A stretch of DNA of 64,000 nucleotides from Bog-159 sp035308525 (GCA_035308525.1 DATGGM010000094.1:1-64000); one strand, 5' to 3'. Counted from the first letter of the stretch, positions 36,051 through 45,723 are shown. The notes: generated by a model not told the origin, from the letters alone. Numbers and translations: made by a program.

Positions 36051-37345
36051 CGTGACAGCGCCTTCATCGCGCTCCCGCTCCCCTTGCTTTGCGGGCTTTT
36101 CTCCTGCTGTTCGGGACTGGCCAGCGCCACCCGTTCGCCTTCCTGAATGCCCGTGAGCACCACCTGGCTTTCGCTCCGCCGCACCAGCTTCACGTCACGC
36201 GGCACGAAGCCGGAGGGTGTATCCAGGTAAACGTACGTCCGGCCATCGCTTTCAAACAGCGCCTGCGATGGCACCCAAAGTGAATTCGGAAATGTGCCGG
36301 TGGTGATCACGATGTTGGAGCTCATGCCCGGCCGCATGCCTGGCGCCACCTGCTCCAGCGCGATCTTGCAGTCGAAATGCCGGTTCCAGAACGCGCCGAT
36401 GGTGCCGCCAATCTCCTTCACCGTGCCGTTGAAAGCCTTGCCCGGCAAAGCCACAATGGCCACTTGCACCTTTTGCCCCGCGGACAGGTGGCCGCGGTCG
36501 AGTTCGCCGATGCTGGCGGTCACTTCCCAATTCTTCAAATCCGGGATCTGCGCCACCATCATGCCCGCGTTCACCGTATCGCCGATTTGCAAAGTGGGAA
36601 GCTGCATCCCATACATGAAGAAATTGCCGTTGGTATTTTGCTGGATGCTCACGTAGCCGCCGGATTTGGCCTTCAGCACCATGTTCTCGATGTTCTGCCT
36701 GGCGGTCTCGGCTTTCACCTTGGCTTTATTGAGCGCCGCCTCTTGAATGGCGACGGCGGCCGCCGAAGTGGCCTGCCGGTTGGCGGCGTCATGTTCCAGC
36801 TGCCGCAAATGGTCCTTCGCGGCTTCCAGGGCCAGCGTGTTCTCGCGCGCCACGATATCCGCCAGAATAGGATTGCGGCGCGTCTCCAACTCAGCGGTTT
36901 TCACGTCCGAATTCGCCTGCAGCAGGGAGTAGCGCGTCTCTTCTTCCTTGGCCTGGTTATCGGCCTGGGTCTGGATCACCTGCTGCTGCGCCTCCGCCAG
37001 ATCGGCCTCCGCTTCCTTGAGCTTGAACTCCTGCTCGGTAGTGTCGAACTTCACCACCACGTCGCCCGAACTCACCAGTTCGCCGGCCTCGCGCATGTAA
37101 GTGATGGCCATGTCTCCGCCGCCGGTCATGGGCGCGGACAACTTTTCCGTGTTGCCTCCGGAGAGTTCGCCTTTAGCGGTGACCGTAATGGTGACGTCGC
37201 CGCGCTTCACGCGGGTGGAGGGCAGCTTCGATGCGGAAGCCGGCGACAATGCCTTCATCAGGCGCGTCCCGCCCCAACCGATCAGCGCCAGTACAGCTGC
37301 CGCTCCAACTATCCCCATGATGATCTTACGCGTCATGGGCGTCAT
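36047..37345 (-). CDS. HlyD/MacA-type periplasmic adaptor, third of three
   Basis: 432 aa with one N-terminal membrane helix (RKIIMGIVGAAAVLALIGWG). The central part is an alpha-helical hairpin (KLKEAEADLAEAQQQVIQTQ onward, about residues 110-220), flanked by lipoyl halves (ITYMREAGELVSSGDVVVKF; VLKAKSGGYVSIQQNTNGNF) and a barrel domain (VQVAIVALPGKAFNGTVKEI). It would link the inner-membrane permease to an outer-membrane channel. Overlaps both neighbours by four bases. Confidence 0.9.
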   Translation of the reverse strand: MTPMTRKIIMGIVGAAAVLALIGWGGTRLMKALSPASASKLPSTRVKRGDVTITVTAKGELSGGNTEKLSAPMTGGGDMAITYMREAGELVSSGDVVVKFDTTEQEFKLKEAEADLAEAQQQVIQTQADNQAKEEETRYSLLQANSDVKTAELETRRNPILADIVARENTLALEAAKDHLRQLEHDAANRQATSAAAVAIQEAALNKAKVKAETARQNIENMVLKAKSGGYVSIQQNTNGNFFMYGMQLPTLQIGDTVNAGMMVAQIPDLKNWEVTASIGELDRGHLSAGQKVQVAIVALPGKAFNGTVKEIGGTIGAFWNRHFDCKIALEQVAPGMRPGMSSNIVITTGTFPNSLWVPSQALFESDGRTYVYLDTPSGFVPRDVKLVRRSESQVVLTGIQEGERVALASPEQQEKSPQSKGSGSAMKALSR

Positions 37346-38616
37346 TTCTTCTCGCCCTTCTTCGCCTCGGCGCCGGCCTGCTCCGCCTGCGATGCGTCCA
37401 CCAGCGCCACCATGTCGCCGGTCCGGATGCCCTTTACCGCCACTTCGTCCGGATTGCGCGCCAGCAGTTCAATCTCCGCCGGGCGATACGCGCCTTTCAC
37501 CGCCAGATACACGATGGGCTTTCCGTTGCGCGTGAACACCGCTTTGGCCGGAATGCTGATGGCATTCGGGATGCGGCTCACCACTACGTCCATGTTCCCG
37601 TTCATAGCCGGCCGCAGCCGCGGATCGGGTTGCCGGATATGCCCAAACGCCCGGAAGCTGCGCGAGGGCGGCCATTCGAAGCTTTGCTCGGTCAGCGGCG
37701 AGATGGCCACCAGATCGGCGGGCATGGTCAGCTCGGGAAGCGAGTCGATCCGCACCCGCGTTTCCTGGCCCACGGTGATGCGCCCGCGGTCGATCTCCTC
37801 CACCTTGCCTTCCATCTCCAGCGTGGCCAGATCCGGTATCTCCGCCACCACCCCGCCCGGCCACACCTGGTCGCCCACCTGGAACGGTTTGGCGTTCATC
37901 CATCCCTGCGAGTTGTTCTGCATGTACATCACGACCCCGCTCAGCGGAGCCTTCAGCTCCATTTGCGACAGGCGGTGCTTGGTCAGGTCCACCTCCGTCT
38001 GCGCCTGATCGCGCTGGCGGGTGAGCGAAGCGATCTTGGCGCGGTCCGACGTGGCGTGCAGGTTTACGGTGGCCTCCTGCACGTTGAGTTTTTGCTCCGC
38101 CAGCCCCAGATCGATGCGGCTCTCCTCGCCTTGCAGCTTGCTCACGATCTCGGCCTTGGAGGCTTCCATTTTGGCCTTCTCCACGTCGTACTTCGAGGTG
38201 CTGAGGTCGCGTTGGTCCTGTTCCGATGTGATGCGGGAGTCGGCAACAGCCTGGTCGAGAGTCGCCTGCGCCTGTTTGAGCGCGGCATCCTTCTCCTGCA
38301 ACTGCTGTTCAGTGCTGCTGGGATCGAAGCGCACCACGGAATCGCCTTCCTTAACCGCGCTGCCGGGAGGCGCCTGCCACACGATGCGCAGCGACGGCAC
38401 ATTAACCGGCGCCACAATCTGCACCGAGTGCCGCGCCTTCAACTCGCCGCGGCAGCGAACGATCACCGAGAAGTCGCCCTGCCGCGCGGGCGCCGTGGGC
38501 AGCGTGCCGGCCGCTTGCACCTGCCGCAGCCGGTATACGCCCGCTGCCGCTCCGCCCAAGGCCAGTAGCGTGATTACGAAGCCGGCCCAGAAGCGCGCCG
38601 TCCGCAGGCGGCTCAT
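37342..38616 (-). CDS. HlyD-type periplasmic adaptor, second of three
   Basis: 424 aa with an N-terminal anchor (WAGFVITLLALGGAAAGVY). It has the same plan as its neighbour: lipoyl half (PPGSAVKEGDSVVRFDPS), a long hairpin (EQQLQEKDAALKQAQATLDQ to about residue 205), second lipoyl half, then barrel (VGQETRVRIDSLPELTMPAD). FTRNGKPIVYLAVKGAYRPA is the membrane-proximal end. It differs enough in sequence from the other two adaptors that it is not a recent duplicate. ATGA overlaps on both sides. Confidence 0.9.
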   Translation of the reverse strand: MSRLRTARFWAGFVITLLALGGAAAGVYRLRQVQAAGTLPTAPARQGDFSVIVRCRGELKARHSVQIVAPVNVPSLRIVWQAPPGSAVKEGDSVVRFDPSSTEQQLQEKDAALKQAQATLDQAVADSRITSEQDQRDLSTSKYDVEKAKMEASKAEIVSKLQGEESRIDLGLAEQKLNVQEATVNLHATSDRAKIASLTRQRDQAQTEVDLTKHRLSQMELKAPLSGVVMYMQNNSQGWMNAKPFQVGDQVWPGGVVAEIPDLATLEMEGKVEEIDRGRITVGQETRVRIDSLPELTMPADLVAISPLTEQSFEWPPSRSFRAFGHIRQPDPRLRPAMNGNMDVVVSRIPNAISIPAKAVFTRNGKPIVYLAVKGAYRPAEIELLARNPDEVAVKGIRTGDMVALVDASQAEQAGAEAKKGEKK

Positions 38617-39644
38617 TTGCCAGCCTCAAGCACCACCGCCGCCGACAGGTCCGGCAGCAGGTGCGGATCGCTCTTGTCCAGGCGGAACCGTGCGCTGAAG
38701 GTCTTGATCGGGGTGCCCAGCGCGGCCGCGGCTACCGGGCTGGCCGCTACCATGTGTGCCTCGAACACCATGTCCGGATACGCATCCAGCCGCACTGTCG
38801 CGCGGCAGCCCGGCGTCAGTGCTATGTCGTCCGGTTCACCGACCTGCGCGCGCACCTCCATTTCCGTTGGATCGAACAGCCGGATCAGCGCCTGGCCCGC
38901 CCACAGCTTGTCGCCCTCCTGGGCCTTGCCCATGCTGTTGTTGCGCCACACATTTTCGAGCGACACCATGCCATCCAGCTTGGCGTGGATCTGCAGCTTG
39001 TCGGCGTTGGAGAGCGCGCGGTCCAGGCTGACTTTCTGGCGATCGCGCTGCAATTCCAGAATGCGCACCGCGGCGGCGTCCGCCTGATCGTGAAATCCGC
39101 TGGATTTTTTCAGGCTGGCCACGTGCTGCCGCGCGGCCTCCGCCTTCACCTCGTTCTTCAGCCGGTCGATCTCGCTCAGCAGCGGCCCCTTGCGCAACTC
39201 CAGTTCGGCCTTGGCCAGGTCGGCTTCGGCGGCTTGCAGGTCGGATGCCCGCTTGGCGGCGTCCGCCCGGTTTTGCGCCTGTTTTTGCTCCACCTGGTGC
39301 GACAAGTCGTCGAACTTGGCCTTGGCGTCGCGGGCATTGTCCACTTCCTGCGTACGGTCGAACTCCGCCAGCAGATCGCCTTCCTTCACCCGCGAGCCAT
39401 TGGCGATGATGTGCGTCAGCGTCACCATGCCGCCCTGGCCCATCACCTGCGGCACTTGAACGGTGAAGAAATGGACCGCCTGCACGATGCCCGTCAGGTG
39501 CACTTCATGGCTGGGGGCCGCGGCCACAGCGGTGGCCGGCTTCGACTCCGTACTGGCCGCGTGCACTACGGGGGCCTGGCTGCGGCCACAGGAAGAAACA
39601 GCTATCAGGGCACACAGCAATCCGGTCTCGGCGAGTAATCGCAT
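38613..39644 (-). CDS. HlyD-type adaptor lipoprotein, first of three
   Basis: 343 aa. The signal LLAETGLLCALIAVSSCG carries a lipobox Cys, so this adaptor is lipid-anchored rather than held by a helix. The body has VMGQGGMVTLTHIIANGSRV and EGDLLAEFDRTQEVD (lipoyl half), a hairpin rich in Ala, Lys and Gln (QVEQKQAQNRADAAKRASDL), and WAGQALIRLFDPTEMEV. First gene of the four-gene operon, with AAAGGGTG as a ribosome site. It shares the export context but differs in anchoring from the other two. Confidence 0.87.
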   Translation of the reverse strand: MRLLAETGLLCALIAVSSCGRSQAPVVHAASTESKPATAVAAAPSHEVHLTGIVQAVHFFTVQVPQVMGQGGMVTLTHIIANGSRVKEGDLLAEFDRTQEVDNARDAKAKFDDLSHQVEQKQAQNRADAAKRASDLQAAEADLAKAELELRKGPLLSEIDRLKNEVKAEAARQHVASLKKSSGFHDQADAAAVRILELQRDRQKVSLDRALSNADKLQIHAKLDGMVSLENVWRNNSMGKAQEGDKLWAGQALIRLFDPTEMEVRAQVGEPDDIALTPGCRATVRLDAYPDMVFEAHMVAASPVAAAALGTPIKTFSARFRLDKSDPHLLPDLSAAVVLEAGK

Positions 39645-39695
39645 AGCGCACCCTTTCGACTTAAACTGGTTAGACGGACCAACCCGGCAAAATGT

Positions 39696-40484
39696 TTATA
39701 AACGGTTCAGACCTTCCGTCAATTCGATATACGTTCCCCAGGGATCGGTGAGGAACGCGATCGAGAGCCCCAGCGAGGGGATCTTACGGTAGGGCAGGTC
39801 GAACTTTACACCGGCCGCCTCCAGCTTCTTGCAAAAAGCCTCCAGGTCCTTGACTTCAAACCCAATATGGTCGAGCGCCCGCCCTTTGGTGCCCGCCACC
39901 TCGCCGGCTGCCTTGGAGAAGGTCAGATTCACGCCCGGCACGTCCGCCGCCTCGAACGGACCCCGCTTGCCCGGCTTGGCCCCGAACATCTTGACGTACC
40001 AGGCCTTAGTCTCGTCCACCGAGGCCGTATAGAAATGGATGTGATGATTGGCGATGGGCACTTCCATTGAGGGATCTTCCGTCATTTCCACCCGTATTTC
40101 ATCGGGCGCAATCACGAAGGCCTGGTGCGAACTGGCACCCGGCAGGGTCTGTAGTCCGGCTGCCCGCCATTTGTCGAGTGACGCATTGAGGTCCTTGACC
40201 CGGAATCCGATATGCCCGACGACGCTGCCCTCGGTGCCCCCGTTGGGCTCGGTTTTCTGGTAGATCACGAGCACATCCGGGAACTTGATCACCTCCATGC
40301 CCCCCAGCTTGACGGGCGTGCCACCCAGCGTGGTCCAGAACGCGCGATGCGCCGCCGGGTCGCGCACGTTCAGATGCAGGTGCCCCATCCCGACCCCTGC
40401 CGCGTTCGGGGCGGGCAATTGGGCGCCGGCGCCCGCAGCCAGGCTCAGCAGAAAGACGGCGGAGATCAGGGGTCGCGTTTCCAT
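39696..40484 (-). CDS. Secreted two-module VOC/glyoxalase protein
   Basis: 262 aa with a signal peptide (LISAVFLLSLAAGAGAQL). Two VOC modules follow: VGMGHLHLNVRDPAAHRAFW with His, and HIHFYTASVDETKAWYVKMF, each followed by a Glu-containing strand (EIRVEMTED; GTYIELTEGL). Paired modules with His and Glu ligands fit a metal-dependent lyase, isomerase or dioxygenase. Its substrate is unknown; a location outside the cytoplasm is unusual for this superfamily. TACATT ends eight bases before the ATG, a weak leaderless candidate. Confidence 0.8.
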   Translation of the reverse strand: METRPLISAVFLLSLAAGAGAQLPAPNAAGVGMGHLHLNVRDPAAHRAFWTTLGGTPVKLGGMEVIKFPDVLVIYQKTEPNGGTEGSVVGHIGFRVKDLNASLDKWRAAGLQTLPGASSHQAFVIAPDEIRVEMTEDPSMEVPIANHHIHFYTASVDETKAWYVKMFGAKPGKRGPFEAADVPGVNLTFSKAAGEVAGTKGRALDHIGFEVKDLEAFCKKLEAAGVKFDLPYRKIPSLGLSIAFLTDPWGTYIELTEGLNRL

Positions 40485-40522
40485 GAATCTTTAATGTATA
40501 CCCTGGCGCTGGTTACGCTCGG

Positions 40523-40528
40523 TAGAAT
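40523..40528 (+). promoter_or_regulatory. TAGAAT -10 box, leaderless arrangement
   Basis: TAGAAT ends nine bases before ATG 40538 of the large secreted Asp-box protein. No clear -35. Confidence 0.4.
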
Positions 40529-40537
40529 TGGATATCC

Positions 40538-43423
40538 ATGTCTCCCCGATTTCTTATCCCGATCCTCACGCTTCTGTTCCAATTAGCTGCACAACCCCTG
40601 CCGGAGAGCCTCTTTGACGGCTTGTCCTGGCGGATGGCGGGTCCATTTCGCGGCGGCCGGGCGGAGACCGCTACCGGAGTTCCGGGCGATCCGAACACGT
40701 TCTATTTCGGGGCCGTGGGCGGCGGCATCTGGAAGACGACGGATGCCGGCACGGTCTGGACGCCGGTCTTTGACGGGCAGCATATCGCTTCCATCGGCGC
40801 GATCGAAGTGGCGCCATCCGATCCCAACATCATCTACGCCGGCACGGGCGAGACCGACCTGCGCTCGGAAATCTCATTCGGCGACGGCCTGTACAAGTCC
40901 ACGGACGCCGGCAAAACGTGGCGTCATATCGGCCTGCGCGACTCGCGCCAGATCGGGCGGATCCTGGTCCACCCCACCAACCCGGATATCGTGTACGTGG
41001 CGGCGCTGGGGCACGCCTACGCGCCGAACGAAGAGCGCGGCGTGTTCCGCTCCGGCGACGGCGGCCAGACGTGGCGCAAGGTCCTCTACAAGGGACCCGA
41101 GACCGGCGCAGTGGATCTGGCCTGGGTGCCCGAAGATCCGCGGACTATTTACGCCACCCTATGGAACGTGCGCCGGCCCGCGCGCGAACAATACGGCCCG
41201 ATTGAAGGGCCCGGGAGCGGACTCTACAAATCGACGGACGGCGGCGATACATGGATCCAGATCCAGGGCCACGGGCTTCCCGAAGGCGAATGGCATCGCG
41301 CGGGCGCGGCGGTGGCGCGCGGCACGCACGGCCGGCGGGTGTATGCGTTGATCGACACCAAAGGCGGCGGGCTGTTCCGCTCGGACGACGCCGGCCGGAC
41401 GTGGATGCAATCCAGCGCGGACCGCCGCATCACCGGCCGCGGCTGGTATTTCGGACGGTTGACCGTAGACCCGGCGAATGCGGACGTGGTTTATCTGCCG
41501 AATGTCGGCCTGTTTCGTACGGCGGACGCCGGCAAGACTTTCAGCATCGTACGCAGCGCGCCCGGTGGCGACGATTATCACTACCTGTGGATCGATCCCA
41601 ACGCGCCTACTCGCATGATCCTGGCCACCGATCAGGGCGCCACCATCAGCGTGGATGGCGGGCGCACCTGGACTACCTGGTACAACCAGCCCACGGCACA
41701 GATATATCACGTGATTACCGACAACAGTTTCCCTTACACGCTCTACGGTACGCAGCAGGATTCCGGCTCGGTGGCGGTTCCCAGCCGTACCGACCACGGA
41801 GTGATCACGGAGGCCGATCGCTATTCCATCGGCGGCAGCGAGAGCGGTTACGTGGCGCCCGATCCGGACGACCCTAACATCATCTACGTCGCAGGCACGT
41901 TCGGTGAACTGGCCCGCTTTGACAAGCGCACCGCGCAGAGCCAGAACATCACGCCGTGGCCGTCGATCGGGTTCGAGGCCGTGCCTTCCGTGCGCAAATA
42001 TCGCTTTCCGTGGACCCCGCCGCTGGTTTTTTCGCCCATTGAGCACCACACGCTGTACTACGCCGCGCAGGTCTTGTTCAAGACCACGGATGGCGGATTG
42101 AATTGGCGGGAGATCAGCCCAGACCTTACCGGCGCATCGAAACAGGGCGTCATCTTCACCATTGCACCGTCGCCCCTGCAGGCCGGCGAGATCTGGGTGG
42201 GCAGCGATACCGGCCTGATCCACTTGACCCGCGATGGCGGCAAGACCTGGTCGGATACGACTCCGCCGGGACTGACTGAGTGGAGCAAGGTGACGCGTAT
42301 CGAGGCCTCTCACTTCGACTCGGGCACAGCCTATGCCGCCATCGACCGGCATCGCCTGGACGACTACCGGGCTTATCTATTCCGCACGCGTGACTATGGC
42401 AAGACCTGGACGCCGCTGACCGCCGGTATTCCCGAGCCCGCCTACCTGAATGCTATTCGTGAAGATCCGGTTCGCCGCGGCCTGCTGTACGCCGGAACCG
42501 AGCTGGGCGTTTATGTTTCGTTCGACGATGGGGAACACTGGCAGTCGCTGCAGCTCAATTTGCCGGTATGTTCGGTGCGCGACATCGACATCCGCGGCTA
42601 TGATCTGGCCATCGCCACCAATGGCCGGTCATTCTGGATTATGGACGACATCGCGGCGCTGCGTGAGGCGAACAAGGATGTAGCCGCAGCGGCCGCGTGG
42701 CTCTACGAACCAGCGCGGGCCATCCGCACCGCCAGCGAGGCCTTTCAGGGAACACCGCTGCCGCCCGAGATCCCGCAAGCGCCCAATCCGCCTGACGGCG
42801 CGATTATCGATTACTTCCTGGCCGGCGTGGCAAACGATCCGGTGACGCTCGAGATTTTGGACGCCAAGAATCAAATCGTGCGCAAATTTGCGAGCACTGA
42901 CAAAACGCCCGCCAGGGATCATGCGGAACCTCTGGCGGACGTGTGGATTACGCCGCCGCGGCGCATCACCAGCAGGGCGGGGATGAACCGTTTCGTCTGG
43001 GACCTGCGCTACGCCGCGCCCGGAATGGCTGGTCCGCAGGTCCTGCCGGGGACGTACCAGGTGCGCCTAAGCGTGGCGGGCCGCAGCTACTCACAGACCG
43101 TGGACGTAGCGCTCGATCCACGGTCCGGCGCGTCACGGGAGGATCTGGAGAGCCAGTTCGACCTGAGTATGAAGGCTGTGCACAGCATGGAGCAGGCGGC
43201 GCGGGCGATGGCGGAGGTACAGGCCGACCAGACCAAGCCGGCAGAGATCATCGGCGCGTTGCGCAAGGCGTCAAGCGATCTCAGGTCCGTGTTGCAGGCA
43301 GCCGAGAGTGCCGACCGGCGGCCGCCGGCACAGGCCTGGGCACTCTACAGAGAGGCGGCTCAGGTGCTCTCGGCGCTGGCGCTGAGGAATTCGGCCAAGC
43401 CAGAGGCGCCGCACGCCCCGTAG
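40538..43423 (+). CDS. Large secreted beta-propeller protein with Asp-box repeats (VPS10/sortilin-like)
   Basis: 961 aa with a signal peptide (FLIPILTLLFQLAAQPL). At least eight Asp-box motifs are visible: STDAGKTW, SGDGGQTW, STDGGDTW, SDDAGRTW, SVDGGRTW, TTDGGLNW, TRDGGKTW and TRDYGKTW. They are spread over residues about 60-650 and predict one or two multi-bladed propellers. The C-terminal 250 residues hold a beta-rich domain (VWDLRYAAPGMAGPQVLPG) and a helical tail. Such proteins are very common in Acidobacteria and related soil bacteria, often called glycosyl hydrolases without proof; catalytic sialidase residues are not apparent. It may bind or degrade an extracellular polymer. Confidence 0.88.
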   Translation: MSPRFLIPILTLLFQLAAQPLPESLFDGLSWRMAGPFRGGRAETATGVPGDPNTFYFGAVGGGIWKTTDAGTVWTPVFDGQHIASIGAIEVAPSDPNIIYAGTGETDLRSEISFGDGLYKSTDAGKTWRHIGLRDSRQIGRILVHPTNPDIVYVAALGHAYAPNEERGVFRSGDGGQTWRKVLYKGPETGAVDLAWVPEDPRTIYATLWNVRRPAREQYGPIEGPGSGLYKSTDGGDTWIQIQGHGLPEGEWHRAGAAVARGTHGRRVYALIDTKGGGLFRSDDAGRTWMQSSADRRITGRGWYFGRLTVDPANADVVYLPNVGLFRTADAGKTFSIVRSAPGGDDYHYLWIDPNAPTRMILATDQGATISVDGGRTWTTWYNQPTAQIYHVITDNSFPYTLYGTQQDSGSVAVPSRTDHGVITEADRYSIGGSESGYVAPDPDDPNIIYVAGTFGELARFDKRTAQSQNITPWPSIGFEAVPSVRKYRFPWTPPLVFSPIEHHTLYYAAQVLFKTTDGGLNWREISPDLTGASKQGVIFTIAPSPLQAGEIWVGSDTGLIHLTRDGGKTWSDTTPPGLTEWSKVTRIEASHFDSGTAYAAIDRHRLDDYRAYLFRTRDYGKTWTPLTAGIPEPAYLNAIREDPVRRGLLYAGTELGVYVSFDDGEHWQSLQLNLPVCSVRDIDIRGYDLAIATNGRSFWIMDDIAALREANKDVAAAAAWLYEPARAIRTASEAFQGTPLPPEIPQAPNPPDGAIIDYFLAGVANDPVTLEILDAKNQIVRKFASTDKTPARDHAEPLADVWITPPRRITSRAGMNRFVWDLRYAAPGMAGPQVLPGTYQVRLSVAGRSYSQTVDVALDPRSGASREDLESQFDLSMKAVHSMEQAARAMAEVQADQTKPAEIIGALRKASSDLRSVLQAAESADRRPPAQAWALYREAAQVLSALALRNSAKPEAPHAP

Positions 43424-43508
43424 GTTCGCGTGGCTACCCAATTGCTTTAACTTGCGCTACCGCCGCAAATGAGCGCCAAAACTGCTTTCACAGGTGGTAA
43501 TTGACTCA

Positions 43509-43988
43509 ATGGTGGGGCATTTGACACTGGAATCGACTCTGCGCAGTCACGCGTTTACACATGACCTGGCCGACCGCCATATTGCCAGGCTGGCCTCGTT
43601 GGCTACCGAAGTGACGTTCGCTGAGAGCGAAGTGATTCTGCTGGACCGCCAGCAGTCCCGGTACTTCTACCTGGTTACATCCGGCAGCGTAGCCGTTGAA
43701 TTGCACACAGCCAGTTTCACAGTATCTGTGTTGCCGGTGGGTCCGGGCGAGACATTCGGCTGGTCCGCGCTGCTGGACCATCAGGAAACGGTCTTCCAGG
43801 TACGCGCGCGCGAGCGGACGGCCGCCCTGAGGATAGCGGGTCCGGATCTGGCGGAGGCGTGCCGCAACGACACCGTCTTAGGCGTCGAGATCTTGCGGCG
43901 CACGCTCCGTGTAGCGGCGGGACGGATCAAGGCAACCGAGGCGAAATTCGCGGAAATGTGCGGGGTGCGAATCGCGCGCACCGCATAG
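43509..43988 (+). CDS. Stand-alone cyclic-nucleotide-binding-domain protein (Crp-like, no HTH)
   Basis: 159 aa from ATG 43509, with AGGTGG 11 bases upstream; a GTG at 43494 inside that site is less likely. Residues about 20-130 resemble the Crp N-terminal barrel (ESEVILLDRQQSRYFYLVTS, SVAVELHT, PGETFGWSALLD). The phosphate-cassette Arg is not obvious. After a short helix the chain ends, without the winged helix that would make it a transcription factor. It could sense cNMP or another ligand and act on a partner protein; degenerate Crp domains of this kind are poorly characterised. Confidence 0.72.
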   Translation: MVGHLTLESTLRSHAFTHDLADRHIARLASLATEVTFAESEVILLDRQQSRYFYLVTSGSVAVELHTASFTVSVLPVGPGETFGWSALLDHQETVFQVRARERTAALRIAGPDLAEACRNDTVLGVEILRRTLRVAAGRIKATEAKFAEMCGVRIARTA

Positions 43989-43994
43989 CGCGCG

Positions 43995-45605
43995 CTAGCC
44001 CGTGGTGCGGCGCATCATGGCGCGCTTCACCTGCTCCAGCAGGGCGTGCGCGCGGGGCAGGCTGTCCATGGCTCGCTGGACTTCGGGATCGCCGCTCACA
44101 GCCAGGCGGTCGGCGGTGCGCTTGTCGAAAGCGCGGGTGTAGAGTTCCACCTTCAGGCGTTCCTCGACCCAGGCGCGATTCTCGTTGAATTCGGCATCTG
44201 TGAAATCGAGCCCCGACTGGCGCATATAATCGCGGAAGCGTGTCACCACGCCTTCGTCAGGCGACCACCCCTGCGGCAATTGCGGCGTGTCGGCGCCAAA
44301 GTAGACCGAACCGAAGTGGTAGAAAGCGCCGGGATAGGGGAGCACCATGCGCCGCTGGAAGCCGTTCATCATCTGGACGGGGAACTTCTCGTCCGGCATA
44401 ATGCCGCCGCCGCCGTAGACGGTGCGGCCCAGATCGGTCATCTTCACGTCGTTGCTGGTTTGCGCGTCGTCCTGGCGGTTGTGATAGTAGTAATCGAAAA
44501 ACGACCGGTGCGCGTAATCGCGCTGGATGAGCCGGCCGCTGGGGGTGTAGTATCGGGCGATGGTCAGCAGGAGGGCGGCGTCTTCGGAAAGCGGAAACTG
44601 CGCCTGCACCAACCCTTTGCCAAAAGTGCTTTCGCCGAATACCCAGGCGCGGTCATGATCCTGCAGCGCACCAGCCACGATTTCGGAAGCCGACGCCGTG
44701 TTGCGATTCACCAGCACGACTACGGGATATTGCCGGCCGTGATTGCCCACCTTAGCCCGAAAAACCTGCTCGGGCTCGGAGCGGCCACGATGCGAAACCA
44801 CGGTCTGGTCTTTGCGCAGAAAATGCCCCGCCACGGCCACGGCTTCGTTCAGAAGGCCGCCGCGGTTTTCACGGAGATCCAGGATCAGCCCGTTACAGTT
44901 TTCCTCGCCCAGGCGGCGGAGATCCTCTTCCATATCGTGGCTGGCGCTTTGCGCCTCGAAGGTCTTGATGTTGACGTAGGCGATCCCGGGGCGAACCCAG
45001 AAGGCATCCACCACGCTCGGCGAGATTTCGCCGCGAGTGACCATGAAAGAGATGTTCTTCGGCACGCCCGGCCGGCGCACGCCGACCTTTACCTGGGTGC
45101 CGCGCGGGCCTTTCAGCCGGTCTGCGACGGCGGCGGAATCTTCGCCCTCCACATCGTGGTCGTCCACGGCCACGATCACGTCGCCGCGCCGTAGCCCGGC
45201 GCGGGCGGCCGGCGAATCCGGAAAGGCCTGCACCACTGAGACGTGGGGGCCATCCATCATGACTTCCATGCCGACGCCATAATACTGGCCGCGCTGGTTC
45301 TGTTGAAGCTGGCGGTATTCTTCGGGGTCGAGAAAGTTGGAGTGCGGATCGAGGGTCCGCAGCATGCCCGGAATGGCGCCCTGATAGATGGCTTTTTCCG
45401 GAGCGATACGGTCCGCGAAATTGGCTTCGATGAGGGCATAGGCGGAAGCGAAGGACTTGACGTTGCCGCGCAGGTCGCCTTCCGATTGGCCCGTTGCGGT
45501 ATGCGCCACCCCGGGCATCCAGAGGCCTGCGCCAAGCCCGCCCAGTGCAATTACCAGCGGTACGAATACCGCGGAACGATTTCTTCTTGATTTGTCGGAG
45601 TCCAT
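43995..45605 (-). CDS. S41-family C-terminal processing protease with PDZ domain
   Basis: 536 aa from ATG 45605; a longer frame exists to 45674, but GAGGG precedes the shorter start at a fair distance and MDSDKSRRNRS leads into the membrane anchor (VFVPLVIALGGLGAGLWM). The PDZ domain lies at about 110-185 (VVQAFPDSPAARAGLRRGDV). The S41 core follows: GLILDLRENRGGLLNEAV, Ser in TASASEIVAGAL (about 305-307) and Lys 330 in STFGKGLVQ, the catalytic dyad. It trims or degrades periplasmic proteins. Its 3' end lies 6 bases from the cNMP-domain gene, convergent. Confidence 0.92.
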   Translation of the reverse strand: MDSDKSRRNRSAVFVPLVIALGGLGAGLWMPGVAHTATGQSEGDLRGNVKSFASAYALIEANFADRIAPEKAIYQGAIPGMLRTLDPHSNFLDPEEYRQLQQNQRGQYYGVGMEVMMDGPHVSVVQAFPDSPAARAGLRRGDVIVAVDDHDVEGEDSAAVADRLKGPRGTQVKVGVRRPGVPKNISFMVTRGEISPSVVDAFWVRPGIAYVNIKTFEAQSASHDMEEDLRRLGEENCNGLILDLRENRGGLLNEAVAVAGHFLRKDQTVVSHRGRSEPEQVFRAKVGNHGRQYPVVVLVNRNTASASEIVAGALQDHDRAWVFGESTFGKGLVQAQFPLSEDAALLLTIARYYTPSGRLIQRDYAHRSFFDYYYHNRQDDAQTSNDVKMTDLGRTVYGGGGIMPDEKFPVQMMNGFQRRMVLPYPGAFYHFGSVYFGADTPQLPQGWSPDEGVVTRFRDYMRQSGLDFTDAEFNENRAWVEERLKVELYTRAFDKRTADRLAVSGDPEVQRAMDSLPRAHALLEQVKRAMMRRTTG

Positions 45606-45723
45606 GGGCAAGCGGATACCCTCGATTTTAACCATCATACCACTGTGGACGAGGCTGCCAGAAAAAGGAACCACGGACGGGACCCAGGCAGACTATCTAG
45701 GTCCACATGTTAAGCTGCTCAAC

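Noticed and set aside
36377..38008. Long open frame (543 codons) on the plus strand opposite the adaptor genes
   Set aside because: It lies antisense to two clear HlyD-type genes and has no family-like motifs. In high-GC DNA, codon bias keeps antisense frames open. The same applies to 5382-6851, 30849-32027, 41159-42352 and 44046-45194.
45457..45723. Upstream extension of the glycosyltransferase frame
   Set aside because: The extra 89 residues run antisense to the S41 protease and do not look like a GT2 domain.
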